A stretch of DNA of 52,500 nt from Glandiceps talaboti (GCF_964340395.1 NC_135563.1:15689651-15742150); one strand, 5' to 3'; numbered from the stretch's first letter, positions 12,537 through 25,475 are shown. Numbers and translations are program-made. The notes: a model not told the origin generated them from the letters alone.

Positions 12537-15500
12537 CAGACACACTCGTGGGGAACGTCAGTAAATACTTGGGAAACTTGGGTAAATTTTGCTATATACA
12601 TGTTTACAACTGTTAACAGAAGCCCTAGTAGGGAACCTTGGTAAATTACACGGAAACTCAAGAGGATTTTCTCTACCTATACTGCTCTACACAAAATATT
12701 AGGCTTTCAGTAATGTGGCACTCTTTTAGTTTCAAGGGAATATACATTTTGGCATAACAAGGATGATCTAGTTGTCATTAGACTTTAATTTCCACAGGGA
12801 TGTACAGAACGTGATTGTACAAGGATTCGATCTGTAAAGACAATTTATATAAACAAAAAAGACAGTAATTTACAATATTGTTGCTATGACAACTGGCTAA
12901 TAATGGAACTGATGTTGAGAAAAAGTAACATTTTCCCCATCACTTTCGAACCACTGAGAATGAGTATTTTGAAAGGCTTTAGGTTTTATCAAGTACTGTC
13001 ATGACATTAAGAAATCATAATATGATATGTTTTTTATCAATCACGTGTGAATATATAGTGATGCCATAAAGGTGTTGGTATGATGCATTTCCTGCCCTCT
13101 GTCTATTTTTAATAAGACATGAAAAAGGGCACTTCCTGGTGTGACAAAGTGATGAACAGACAGCCATTTACTAATGTGACATAAAACGTGGGTCTGCCAG
13201 TAATTCACAACAAGTTTGAGTTTCCCTATATTAAAGTTTGAGTTTTCCTAACCTATTTTAAATTTCAAGGCATGTTTTTCCTGGAGAACAGAGAATCCAT
13301 GCCCAAGGTTCCCCATTACCTTATTTTTGTTTTACATTTTGTCATGAAAACAACCTGATATGGGAGGGAAAATTTTGCAAAATCTGAGAGAAATAGCATA
13401 ATTTCAAATTAATATCTCGTTTGTTTTTTTATTCTACATCATAGAAATCAACAGAGATGTGAGAAGTGAAGAATAACATTAACACTTTTCTCATTGAATT
13501 TCATTTTGACCTATATACTCACTAAATACATGGTACTTCTAGGCATCATCCTCTCCAGGCTTGAGAAGTAAACAACCACAGAGGGGAGGTGGCTACCAAT
13601 TAGAACAGCCAATGTATCTTGCAGAGTACTTATGGAAGTGGCACACTTGGCAGAACTTTATCCTTTACTAAGCCACCATGCCTGTAAATAGGTACAATCA
13701 TAATTAAAGTTTGGTACAAATTGCTATGAAAAGCCAACACTTCAATGCAAGTTATGGCTGAGAATGAGGCGGAGCTGATTGCTGTCAATCATTGCATCTG
13801 CACTCATATGTAAATCTGTTCACTATAACATCTAAAAGTCAAACTTTGGTGGTGCTGAAATATTAACAGCATGGAAGTGACCAACGTTTGAATTTTTTTA
13901 TTGGAAGATTAGACTATATTCGAGAACAATATTAATGCTACACCAACAACTGGATATCATGAATTAAAATACTGCTTTCATCTGACAAACAGGTCAGGTG
14001 TGAGATTTTTTCACAACATTGGTAATCCCAGCTATGTGCTATTGTACACAATAAAACACTGTGGTAGGATCATGCAAACATATGTGTAAGTCAGTACACC
14101 CCAATGAAAGTTTATACAGGCACTCAATACTTTCACCAAATAAAAGAGATGCAAATATTTTGTGGTTTATGGTATTTGGTTCAAATAAAAGTCAACGAAG
14201 CAGAAAGTGTAAACAGAAAGTAAACGGTTTGTGTGTCATTCATTTTAAAACGAATTGTGAGATGTCAGTGATTCGATCATTTACAACAGTCAATTTCTCA
14301 CATTTTTTTTTTACTCTAAATTTGAATAAAGTTACAAAGTATGATGATTGAAACTTTATGATTTTTTTTACACAATTTCTGAGAATTTCCGAAAAATAAA
14401 GATGGACCAGAAATTCTCAGAAGAAAATTGTCAGCTGTTAAAGTCCTTTGTGGTTTTTGTTGAAACTTTCCTGAGAATCAGCAATGCACAAAAAAATGCA
14501 TCAATCACAACAAACTATAATAAAGGGAGAACATCGATAATTTGGATTTTCTTGGAACGTCTACGCTGGGAAACTACGGTTTGTCTTTCCTTTTAAAAAA
14601 TGTTGACTTACGACTATTCAAATGTCAATAAACAATGGAAAAACCACAACACTACTAAAAATCCACCAATATAGAGCTTACATTGTAAATCATCTATTTG
14701 TCCTACGATGAAAGCAGTCATCAAAAAAACTCGCAATCTGTTTTTCTGGTTTACGCACCCTTTTTACACAAGGTCATGTTGGAAAAGCCGGTCATGAGAT
14801 GTTTAGCGATGCAGCTCACGCCATTTCAACAAGAACTAAGACCTCAAAGGTTAAGACTACTTCCGTTACCTTGTCAACTGTCTCCTCCAAAGAGCATTGC
14901 CCTGCAACCAGGGATGTTTATATTTTTGTTGCAGAAATTCTAAAGGTGTACACACAAAGAACACAGGGCCACCACTGAGGACTCAGACTGGAATGTAACA
15001 TGTGGCAATCTACATATCAATGGTAAAGAGTTTTAACACATATCAACAACCCTTCACCTACATAAAAGGCTTCTTACATCCAAAATAGTACAGATTACAT
15101 CCACAAAATCCCACTATTCCCTCCCCCTCATGCTACCTGGTATTAATCTAATCCACCCACCTCTACAAAGTCCATGTAGGGAAATACGCTTGAACTGAAT
15201 TCTCTACTACCTGGAAATAACATACCTTCACTTTACCATGAAAAGGCCTTCACAATTTACTCATTGAATGCATGGTATCACTGCCCTCTCTGTATTAAAA
15301 GTGGGCATGTAAACTAAAACAACACATACTTTCATACATAGCTAGCTGTTAACAGCTGTAACAGCCTGCACAGACCATATTGACGATGGGTGAGATTTAG
15401 AAGAACAACATTATCACATCCACAGCCTGGTGATTCATATACCAAACTTCTACCTTGTTCAATCACAAGAACAACTTTAATTTAATGTTTGACCATTGAC

Positions 15501-16381
15501 TGAATATTCCACACAGCAAACCTTTCACCATAAAACTTTTAATAACTTAATATTTGACCATCAACAGCAAACTTCTTCCCTATTCCATCACTAGAAAGAC
15601 TTTTGAAGTTTTAAAATACAGGAGATGAAACTTCATTCACCTGAAAATCTGCACATAGAGAATATTTGTCCTGACTGCTACATCGCCTAATCTACCCTAC
15701 CATTTCCATGGAAACAGACTACACATTACACAAAGATAGAACAGCCCATAACCTCAACAAAGTGTAACCTACATCTTAGAGTTGGTAAACAAATTCAGTG
15801 AATTACTTTCAAGGCTTGGTAAATGTGTTAGTCAATCTATAAATATTCATGGTTCAAGAAGTACTCTGTACAATACAAACACAGACACACACACCCATAC
15901 TTCAATTCTAGGACAATCATTTGCATTTCCATGTTTTCTCTCTCTTTTTTTTCACTCTCATCATTCCAACAATGCACACACTACTTTTCACCCACTTTCT
16001 CTCTCTAAGAGCAAACTCTAGAGAACATAAAAAATCACTAAGTTTATGTTATGCCCTACTTTCAGATACTAAATATTCACTTTAAAATCATTTTCACTAT
16101 GTTAAAACAAATGTACCTGAACTCCAACGGCCTTGTAAAAGGTTTCCCTCTAAAATGAAAATACAACATATGTAAATTCTGCTATGCAAATTTACTAGAT
16201 TTCCTCCTGTTTCAAAAACCAAAATACTGTTTTACTGACGAGATGTTTATTTTCTAATAAAATGCAATTCCAGTGAAAATTCTTTGTTTTGCATAAACTA
16301 TTATGTATACTTTCCTAAATCTGACATCAGAAACTATATATGTCCAGGCAACACAGTCAATTTCTCTTTTCAGTGACAGTG
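12537..16381. other. Unassigned region with several short ORFs
   Basis: Three plus-strand ORFs of 81-96 codons lie at 14061-14943, one without ATG. A further stop-free frame without early ATG runs 14712-14978 (88 codons, GHVGKAGHEMFSDAAHAIST inside) and overlaps one of them in another frame. None is recognised and no splice structure was found. The rest is AT-rich non-coding sequence. Confidence 0.4.
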
Positions 16382-16735
16382 AAAGTGGCCATATGGCTGA
16401 GGATTGGGCATTCATTTTGGATTTTTTTATTTATGAAATGATTTTATCATGGCTTCCTGCTACTTGAAAATCAATGTGAAACAACATAAACCGAGTCTGT
16501 GTTTGTATCTCAATAAATTGCAAAAAAAAAGGTAAAAACATATGTGTCAAATGCCGGTTTGCGATTGTACATACAATAAACAAACATTTGACAGATTGGT
16601 TAACTTTTTTTGCAATTTGTTGAGTTACAAACACAGACGCAATCGGCATATGTTGTTTCACATTGATTTCTCAAGGTAGAAGCCATATGATAAAATCCAA
16701 AATGAATACCAAATCCTCATCCATATGGCCACTTT
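16382..16735. mobile_element. Fold-back element (about 354 bp)
   Basis: Two arms of about 150 bp are inverted copies: AAAGTGGCCATATGG at the left and CCATATGGCCACTTT at the right, with further pairs such as ACACAGAC and ATTTGACA inside. No ORF. It is a non-autonomous palindromic element of unknown family. Confidence 0.7.
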
Positions 16736-17164
16736 AAAATACTGCTATTTCATTCCTTCTTACCATATACACACATAGAAATTACTATTAAGATACATTT
16801 ACAATGTTAAAAGTTTTTTAAAAAATTTATCACAAAATTTATGTCTATTACAAATTTGAAATAATATAAAAATGATTTGTTCAAAATACTTTGTGCAGGT
16901 GTGTAATTATTAATCAAATGTTCAATTAAAATATGTATCAATCAGTGAAGAAAGGTAGGAAATTTGAGAATGACATTTTATAAAATTATATAATTTATAA
17001 TATTGAAAAATTATGGAATGTAATATTATACGTTTTGTTAGTTAGTTTCATCAATAAATTAATATTCATGGTATGTGATATGTACTTGTACATGTCTGTC
17101 TGACAGCACATCACACATGAATCTCACTGGGATACTGCATTTCAGTGATACCTGGATACAGTTA

Positions 17165-17230
17165 TAGTCTAGTTCCTATATTGTATACAGGATCGTATGT
17201 ATAGTTAGAGACCACGTTGGCATCTAGACA
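17165..17230. mobile_element. TAGTCT mini-element, copy A
   Basis: It starts TAGTCTAGTTCCTATA and ends near ACCACGTTGGCATCTAGACA. The internal CCACGTTGG is the reverse complement of CCAACGTGG found beside the other end in sister copies. Confidence 0.5.
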
Positions 17231-18035
17231 AGGATACAGTGTGTGTACTGTTTTAATAACACACATGGACACCACATTTGATACGTTCTAGAGATATAAC
17301 ACATTGGTACACTAATTCTTGCACAGAAATTCTACACAGAAACATCATCTCTGCAAACACTATCAACAGTAGAGAATTCTTCACAACATTCTACTGAAAG
17401 TACATACAATATGTATAGACACCTTTAGGTTAAGCCAGGAATCAAGTCAGTCCTCAAGGGGCTTATAAGGACTCAGAATAAAACTCTCAATCTGTGTCCA
17501 GATACACATTTATATATCTGGATAGAGTGAAATATATGAAAGCTTAAATTATCAATTAAAGCCACAGTTCTTGTTGTTTTCTTGGCTAAGTCTGAGAAAT
17601 CCTGCCTTGGAGACCACATCAATGTAAAGTCGTTTAACAGCTGTACTGTAAATCATGTGAAGCAATGGACACTGTACATCAGTGATGTAACATTTCACTA
17701 TATCAAAACAAACAATAAATAGCTATCCAGCAATCTAATGAGGAAATAAAGTCGTTTACTTTGCATACATTTAAAGTTTTGTACATATAAACCAAGTCGG
17801 TGTCTTTTATGGCACCCAGCTACAAGACGCACATTTCAGCACCATATTTCGTTGCTGTAGTAGAAATATGTGCTTTGGCTTGCAAGAATGGTATAAAAGT
17901 AAATAACTTGACATTTTTTTTTACCTGAAAGTTTACTTGGTAGTACGCTGGTTTTAATACCAACACAGATAAATATCTATTTGAAGATTTGTAGAGAAAG
18001 TTTGTCTGAACAAGTATACAAGGTAATGGATACAT

Positions 18036-18116
18036 TAGTCTAATTCCTATACATTATCACAGATTCACACCTCCACTCACAGTGTTTAGTTAGCCACCAC
18101 ATTAGCATCCTGACTA
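18036..18116. mobile_element. TAGTCT mini-element, copy B (81 bp)
   Basis: Starts TAGTCTAATTCCTATA and ends CATCCTGACTA. It shares CACCTCCACTCACAG and TTTAGTTAG with the copy at 27717. Confidence 0.55.
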
Positions 18117-18329
18117 TAGATACATGGACCACAGAAATTGATATAGAGCACAAGAAATACATTGAGAAGTAACTGACACACACCCCTCACCCCAGCAGAC
18201 ACCAAACCAAGACTGTTGGGGTGTAGAGTTAGTATACAGTTATAGATAAAATATCACAATTTACAAAAGCTGACATCGATAATGATACAATAATTAGTAA
18301 TCAATTATTGATTGAAGGCTTATCAATTG

Positions 18330-18358
18330 ATGATGATGATGACGACAATGACGATGAC

Positions 18359-18403
<45 letters not shown>
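18330..18403. repeat. (GAT)n microsatellite
   Basis: GAT/GAC triplets, about 24 units. Confidence 0.9.
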
Positions 18404-20040
18404 CTCTGCATAGTTATCTAGTCTAGGTATCATAAAGAGATATTTTAATACATGTGGTCATTAAAATCACCATACTGCAAAGGGCACCAAGCTAGAGAAG
18501 GAGGAGGAGGCGGAAGGGTTTAGATACAGACCAATGCATCCACACAGATAAATTTTCAAAATTTATCTAAATAAATAAAAATTCCAAAATGTGTTGCCAC
18601 GTCAAATACCAACACTCATCATATCTCCATGGCGATGCAGGATGTTTGTCATCCTCCCAATCATGACATGCATGAAGTAATTTGTTATCATTGCTATTTC
18701 CAACCAGGCCATATGTACTTACTCCACTAAGTCAAACACTTGAGACTTGCAAGCAATGCTGTTAAAAGTTTACTGACAGGGATACCTGAGTTAGCCAATC
18801 ACTTCAAGGAGAACTCAAACACAGACCACCGGATGTTTACCAGGGATATCAATGGAGTTGAGGTAGTTCTAGGTACAGTCAATACATCTTATTACCATAT
18901 GAATGGAAAAGAGGAAGTCATTTATGTCCAGTTATCTAGGTGTGGACAGCAGCTAACACACACACACCCATTTCTAGGACAAGGCTACACACACATTATC
19001 AGTACTCCATCAATAGTGAAAAACATACCTAATAATCAGATAGCGATTTGTTCATGGAGAAAAGCAGTATTACATTCTTAATATTTACTGATTGCAACAG
19101 GATCCTTGCTATCAGAGTCTGAGCTCTCCAAACAGCTTACGTATGCCTGATTAGTTCTATAATGTGTTTATTTAGGTTTGAAACTTAACACTAAGGATGG
19201 AGCACAAAAAAACAAGCATAATAGTTGGTTTGTTGGCAGTCAGGAGGGTGGAGTGTAAATTGTAAATGTACAGAAATTCACTTGTTTGTTGGCCCATTGA
19301 GACACATTCGAGTGGAAAAGATGCTGCAATGCATATCAACCAATATTTTGCTCGTTTTAGGCTATGCCTGCAGGCCAAGTCATCAAGTAGCACCATAGAA
19401 GTATTATTTACCAGGTCTGGATGGTTCCAATACTTGGATTGGGGTCATTTTCCAGAGGTCATTATTTAAACCATATGTGACCAGATTTGATTTTCATCCC
19501 AAATTTTTGTTCCTTGTTCTAAAAGGTGTTACAATCATACAGAAGAATTGGGTTATGTTGAACAAACATTCCATCATGTTAGTCAGTCTGACTTGAGTTT
19601 CTTCCCTCTTTTTTGTGATAAAAATATTGTCACAATTAATCTTACAGAAGAATTAGGTCCATGGTGCCTTCAAGTTACAGATTTTACTTTCAACCCTATT
19701 TTTTCTCTTTTTGTTAAAAAAAAGAAGATACAAAATCGCACAGAAGATGTTTGCTAAGCCAAGACTTTCATAGTCAACAATCTGTCATGCTCTACATAAT
19801 ATTTCCAAATATGGCTGAAATACTCAAAACTTTTACACTGTTTTCAGGTGAAGGGTGACAACTCTCATGTAATGTACACAAGACCTACCTAGGTAAGAAG
19901 AAGAGTCCAGCAATGTTGCATGCTGGGTGGATGTTTGAATCATGATGACATCATTTTTATGAGCTTAGTTTCAGGATGTTTGTTTCACTTTCTCTTTTAA
20001 TAATGATATCCAAACTGTGGTGGTACTATAAATAAAGTAA
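18404..20040. other. Unassigned region with a 113-codon ORF lacking ATG
   Basis: The frame 18740-19081 opens without an ATG (TTG) and reads PELANHFKENSNTDHRMFTR. No family is recognised and repeats of CACA occur inside. It could be a chance ORF or a decayed element. Confidence 0.4.
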
Positions 20041-20094
20041 TAAACAAACAAACAAACAAACAAACAAACAAATAAATAAATAAATAAATAAATA
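20041..20094. repeat. (AAAC)n-(AAAT)n microsatellite
   Basis: About seven AAAC units followed by about six AAAT units. Confidence 0.9.
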
Positions 20095-21744
20095 GAAATA
20101 TATCAATATTGACAAAACTGATAGATATGAACGATAATGAGATTACATATGTTTTATGCAACAAAAATTACAACAAATTTTGAATTTCCCTACAGAATAT
20201 CTAAGGTGAAAATTTATTATAATTTCCATTGCATGAACTTATTAATATGCAATCACATCATCTGTTCATATCTGTCATATTATCAATGTCCATTTGGTTT
20301 TTTGGGGTTTTTGGGTTGTTTTTTTTCATAACCATAACAATGAAGCCCGACTCCCTATAATTGCAGTTGCAAAATTTTCCATTTAAATAATATGAGCAAA
20401 TTTTTGTAAAAAAAATTTCGAGGATCAAAATATTTATGAAATTTTATTAGCGATATATTACATGATAGTAATTCTAGAAATGTCACTGAATTTTATAATT
20501 ATTTTTTCACATCAATTTCAAATTGCCAAAATAGCAATTCACATACTTTATTGTAATAGTAATATATGAAAATACAGCTTAATATCTACACCCTATGAGT
20601 CAGGCTTTATTTACCACGGAAACTAGCCATGCATCTCTGAATAATGCATTATTGTTATGAATTTCTAAATTTTTTGCAAATTTTCGTAAAATACATTATT
20701 TTATCACTTTGTATTTAACAATGTGCATCTTTGCAAATATCTTATACCACATTCACTGGTACACTGTAATAGTTCCGTACTATGAAAGGAAATATTCCAT
20801 TTTATTTCCACCAGAGGGCTTTGTCTAAAGGTTATATATTAAAAATGATGTATCATGTTGCTAAAACTTGTCTTGTCAATTTTTATGATCCATAAAATTT
20901 GATATTCTGTTTCCAACATACATTCATACTAATCCATATTTTGTTTATTGACTATTTGCAGCTTTTGCCACATTTTTTCCTAGGGTCCTAAAAATGATAA
21001 CTGAATGCATGATAAAACCATATTTTGTTTCTATACATATAACAATCATATTTTGTTTTTTTGACTTTGACAGTTTGTGTTGATTTTTTTAGGGTTCTAA
21101 AATGCGATAGGGAGATGACTATGGTACTATATTTTGTTGTTGAATTTATTGTGTTTCATATTTTTTGACTATGTTTGCATATAAAAGTGAAAGAAGTGGC
21201 AAATTGGGGGAGGGGGGTGTGTTCCTATCCTGGGGTTCTAAACAGGAAAGCGATAGCAACATACTGGTACTGTATGTCTATTTCAGGGAAGTATGTAATT
21301 TTTAGAATTGATGTCAGTTTCTAAGTCAGACAACACACGCACATGATGTCACACACGTTTCACAGCTATCACACGATACAACGTATAATAGGTTTGAATT
21401 ATTACTGGTGTGTGAGTCATCACTTCAAACATATTTAGCCAACACAAAGTGGTCTCGTCCTTTCATGCAGACATTGATGGAGGAGTTTCCCATGGAACTT
21501 TCCTTCTGCATGATGTATATATATCATGTGAAGGAATCACAATCTTGGAATTTTCTGTATACAAATTTTTTTTTCCCTATCGTCAAATTTCGATTAAAAT
21601 TTTAAACAGGTATCACATTTCCTGAAACTCTTTGTCTGTTAGTGCATTGGGTCCAATGTGTACTTATCAGTTGTCAGTCACTGCATTTTTAGTTCTGCAA
21701 ATAGCATTATATCAACACCTGCCTTTACAGTTCTCATGGTGAAC
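20095..21744. other. Non-coding, very AT-rich
   Basis: Repeated CATATTTTGTTT...TTGACT blocks between 20935 and 21170 (CATATTTTGTTTATTGACT, CATATTTTGTTTTTTTGACT, CATATTTTTTGACTATG) suggest a decayed tandem repeat. No exon seen. Confidence 0.5.
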
Positions 21745-21769
21745 TGATGATGATGATGATGATGATGAT

Positions 21770-22599
21770 ACAACTAGTAACACTGAAGTAAAACACTATT
21801 GTCTATGTGCTAGCATTCATACTACAACTAGTAACACTGAAGTAAAACACTATTGTCTATGTGCTACACTCATATATAGCATTCATACTACAACTAGTAA
21901 CACTGAAGTAAAACACTACTGTCTATGTGCTACACTCATTTATAGCATTCATACTACAACTAGTAACATTGAAGTAAAGCACTATTGTCTATGTGCTACA
22001 CTCATATATAGCATTCATACTACAACTAGTAACACTGAAGTAAAGCACTATTGTCTATGTGCTACACTCATTTATAGCATTCATACTACAACTAGTAACA
22101 CTAAAGTAAAACACTTTCTCTATGTGCTACACTCATTTATAGCATTCATACTACAACTAGTAACACTGAAGTAAAACACTATTCTCTATGTGCTACACTC
22201 ATTTATAGCATTCATACTACAACTAGTAACACTGAAGTAAAACACTATTGTCTATGTGCTACACTCATTTATAGCATTCATACTACAACTAGTAACACTG
22301 AAGTAAAACACTACTGTCTATGTGCTACACTCATTTATAGCATTCATACTACAACTAGTAACACTGAAGTAAAGCACTATTGTCTATGTGCTACACTCAT
22401 TTATAGCATTCATACTACAACTAGTAACACTGAAGTAAAACACTACTGTCTATGTGCTACACTCATTTATAGCATTCATACTACAACTAGTAACACTGAA
22501 GTAAAACACTATTGTCTATGTGCTACACTCATTTGTACTACAACTAGTAGTACTGAAGTAAAGCACTTTCTCTGTGCTACACTCATCTATAGTATTCAA
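21770..22599. repeat. 66-bp minisatellite, about 13 copies
   Basis: The unit contains CTACAACTAGTAACACTGAA, TCTATGTGCTACACTC and ATAGCATTCATA. Most copies are 66 bp; the first is shorter and the last two are diverged. An (ATG)n microsatellite (21745-21769) precedes it and a perfect hairpin follows. Each unit is a repeat with no unique spacer, so this is not a CRISPR array. Confidence 0.9.
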
Positions 22600-22706
22600 A
22601 TCAAGTGTAAAAGTATACTGTTTCAATTGGTTTATTTACAAGTCCAGCAGGTGGCCTTTCTAATGTGGTCAATTAGCAAATGAAACAGTATACTTTTACA
22701 CTTGAT
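22600..22706. repeat. Perfect 26-bp inverted repeat with 55-bp loop
   Basis: 22600-22625 and 22681-22706 are exact reverse complements. The hairpin begins where the 66-bp minisatellite ends. It may be the terminal structure of the element that carries the minisatellite. Confidence 0.85.
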
Positions 22707-22939
22707 ATGGATGCTATAAATGATTGTGGTACATACAGAAAATGCCTTACTTTGGCGTTATGGGTTGTAATTGGTCTGAAAAAAAAAATTATCTTTTGAT
22801 CTTGACATGAGTGAAGCATTGCACTATTTAGTATATTTCAATACGGCGTATTCCGGTTATCGAACTTCCGGTTGTTTCGCAGGAAAGTATCGCGAGAGGG
22901 CGCACCATATCTGACAAAGTGAGGGCCAGAATTTTCGTC

Positions 22940-23722
22940 ATGGCATCTAATAGTATGGCGATGTATGAAGCTGTCAACAAAATGGGCGTAAAAGAACTCC
23001 GTGCATTCATAAAAGAGTGGAAAATTACTACTTCTAAATCTACTAGATATCGCCAGAAATGCTGTCAACCTTGGTCTTGAAACACTAGAAAATGATAATT
23101 TTCTGAGAGAACGGAAGAGGAGACGAATAGTGGATGTCAAGCATCAAAAGATAGAACTAATCGACAGCGGAAACATTGAAAGTTGGACGGAGGACCTTCG
23201 AAATATACCCGATGTAGACATGATAAACATATTTCTTTACCTTACTGGTGTCTGTTGCTTGACAAAAGAACGATTAGAAAATTACAAATCTGACAACAGC
23301 TTCCAATCTGATTAAAATCCGATGTAGATGTTGGCTGATCGTTCATTGCTATTTTACCTTCGTTATTTTGCCTGAATTGACCTTCTTGGTACATGTTTAC
23401 ATTTTTTAGCTTGCCTGATCGCCTCCTCTACGATCAGGCTAAAAAATTTAAACATGTACCAAGAAAAATAATATCAGGCAAAATAACGAAGGTAAAATAG
23501 CAATGAACGATTAGCCGACATCTACATCGGATTTTAATCAGATTGAACAGCTTCCAGCTACAGTCATTGCAATATTGAGAGTTCGGTCGACAATTACCAA
23601 GCCACATGTTTATATTGTAACTGATGTCGCCGCATACTTAGGCCTTTCTTGTTTATTAGAACAGTGGTGTAGCACCACGGGTGAAATCATAAAACTTTGT
23701 CCGGAAAAAAACATTTCATGTA
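22940..23722 (+). pseudogene. Broken ORF inside the TIR element
   Basis: An ATG at 22940 opens a frame with MGVKELRAFIKEWKIT, reminiscent of a SAP-like helix-loop-helix. Near 23050 the sense continues in another frame (DIARNAVNLGLETLEND...), so one frameshift has occurred. The second frame runs on through a Lys/Arg-rich stretch and WTEDLRNIPDVDMINIFLYL to about 23303, where a palindromic MITE interrupts it. After the MITE the original frame meets a stop within ten codons, while another frame is open to about 23730. This is probably the decayed protein gene of the host element. The SAP-like reading is an inference. Confidence 0.45.
23304..23545. mobile_element. Palindromic MITE copy 1, with 9-bp target duplication
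   Basis: The 242-bp unit is almost a full palindrome: arms of about 90-100 bp starting CAATCTGATT and ending AATCAGATTG. It is flanked by perfect 9-bp direct repeats AACAGCTTC (23295-23303 and 23546-23554). Long inverted repeats with a 9-bp duplication are typical of Mutator-like (MULE) fold-back elements. Confidence 0.85.
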
Positions 23723-23851
23723 CTGGTTAGTATAAGTTGGCATAAACATATTTGTATTGATATACTCATCTTTACTATCACACTTTGGTTAGCTTGCTAT
23801 TCTTCATTCAGGACCATCAGTGTATAAAAAACCTCATACCATGTCTTATAC

Positions 23852-24074
23852 CGATCTGATTAAAATCCGATGTAGATGTCGGCTGATCGTTCATTGCTAT
23901 TTTACCTTCGTTATTTTGCCTGAATTGACCTTCGTGGTACATGTTTACGTTTTTGTCCTGATCGGTAGAGGAGGCGATCAAACATGTACCACGAAGGTCA
24001 ATTCAGGCACAATAACGAAAGTAAAATAGCAATGAACGATTAGCCGACATCTACATCGGATTTTAATCAGATTG
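23852..24074. mobile_element. Palindromic MITE copy 2, with 9-bp target duplication
   Basis: This 223-bp unit is the same family as the copy 300 bp upstream. It is flanked by GTCTTATAC (23843-23851) and GTTTTATAC (24075-24083), a 9-bp duplication with one change. Two independent copies with 9-bp duplications support the element ends. Confidence 0.85.
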
Positions 24075-25284
24075 GTTTTATACAAGCTGCAATAACTGTA
24101 GCGTATATTGTGATTTTGAGGATTCTTTCCTCTGTTTTTGTACCTTTTTCCGTTCCGATGTTTGACTGGAAGCAATCGCTACAATTTCTCCAACGGTAAC
24201 GCAAATGGACGAGGTCACACTGAAAACGTGAGTGAGATGTCAGTGTACTCCCCGTTTCAAAATGTTGCTACTTTTGGGTTTTCCTCACGGTCGAATTGCA
24301 GAGCCAAACTTACGCGAAATATTAGGAGAACAATAGGTTAATATGCTATTTCGTTATTTGATGGGCGATAATGCAATATTATAGCGTAAAGTTACGGGGA
24401 ATGACAGAAAATCTTTAGTCAGTGGTTACGATGCCTATAGACTCTATGCTTTGCAATAATGCTCCACAATTCTGGCCCTCACTTCCGGTTCTAAAACAGC
24501 GCCCCTAGTGGCCAAACTATCATATCTTTTATCTTTTCGGGGCTTCTTCGATAACCGGAATACGGCGTATTTGTTATCATCAGTCACTATAAAAAAAGAT
24601 GAAATATATCAATAATCAGTCAAATTTATGTCACAAAATGATTATCCATTTTCAGGGGATAGTAATGTGAGGTTTACATGGTAGCTTAAACTGGAATTAA
24701 CAAGGAAATAAAAATTTATACTGATAACAATAATTGGTTAAATTTATGTCAAAAATGATAACCCATTTTCAGAACTTTGATTTGACCTTGAAACGGTAGC
24801 TAGGTATCAACAGTTACAAGGAAATAAATCTTATAATAAAAATACTTTGTAATGTTTGTTGGATGTTGAAAGGATAGCTTGGAATCAACAAGGAAATGAA
24901 ATGTCCGGTAGAGACCAAAACGGTTTCCATGGAAGTAAAACTGACAAAAATATCATTATATCTAGTAATAGATGAATGAAAGAATTCAGTTAATGTGTTC
25001 AAATAATTGGAGATTTTATATGGAGATGAGTTTAAATGATGTAAAATGAAACCACTGGATGAGAATCAAGATAATTAGTGTTTTAAATACAGACCACTTG
25101 TTAAATGTGACAGGATGTATAAGATATCTATAAATACATCAACTATAAACTATACAACATATGATAAGATAACACATGGATTGCTTTTTATACTAAACCA
25201 GTATTTCTCATCGGAATTCAAAACTAATGTTTCCACATTCTTTCACTTCAAATTATTATGACTGATTGTGTCTATACTATCTTT

Positions 25285-25397
25285 ATTCATTCATTCATTC
25301 ATTCATTCATTCATTTATTCATTCATTCATTCATTCATTTACTCACTCACTCACTCACTCACTCACTCACTCACTCACTCACTCACTCATTCATTCA
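25285..25397. repeat. (ATTC)n-(ACTC)n microsatellite
   Basis: ATTC units pass into ACTC units; its right part is duplicated beyond the LINE insertion. Confidence 0.9.
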
Positions 25398-25475
25398 CAG
25401 AATTCAAATATAGGCAAACTATGGGGTGTACATCCTACAATAACAATCATGAAAAATATTACAGTTCAATGATGC

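Larger units (their letters stand above)
22840..24571. mobile_element. 1.73-kb DNA transposon remnant with 25-bp terminal inverted repeats
   Basis: The ends at 22840-22864 and 24547-24571 are reverse complements at 24 of 25 positions (core CGTATTCCGGTTATCGAA). The likeness continues inside: AAGTGAGGGCCAGAATT occurs in opposite orientation near both ends. A TA target duplication is possible because the terminal sequence contains TA on both sides, but it is not proven. Without two later insertions the element would be about 1.25 kb. It carries one broken ORF. The superfamily is not assigned. Confidence 0.75.

Noticed and set aside
18740-19081. 113-codon ORF as a gene
   Set aside because: No ATG, no recognisable domain, no splice partner. 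Kept only as a note in the region entry.
21770-22599. Regular repeats that might suggest a CRISPR array
   Set aside because: Units are contiguous 66-bp repeats with no unique spacers, in a eukaryotic genome; this is a minisatellite.
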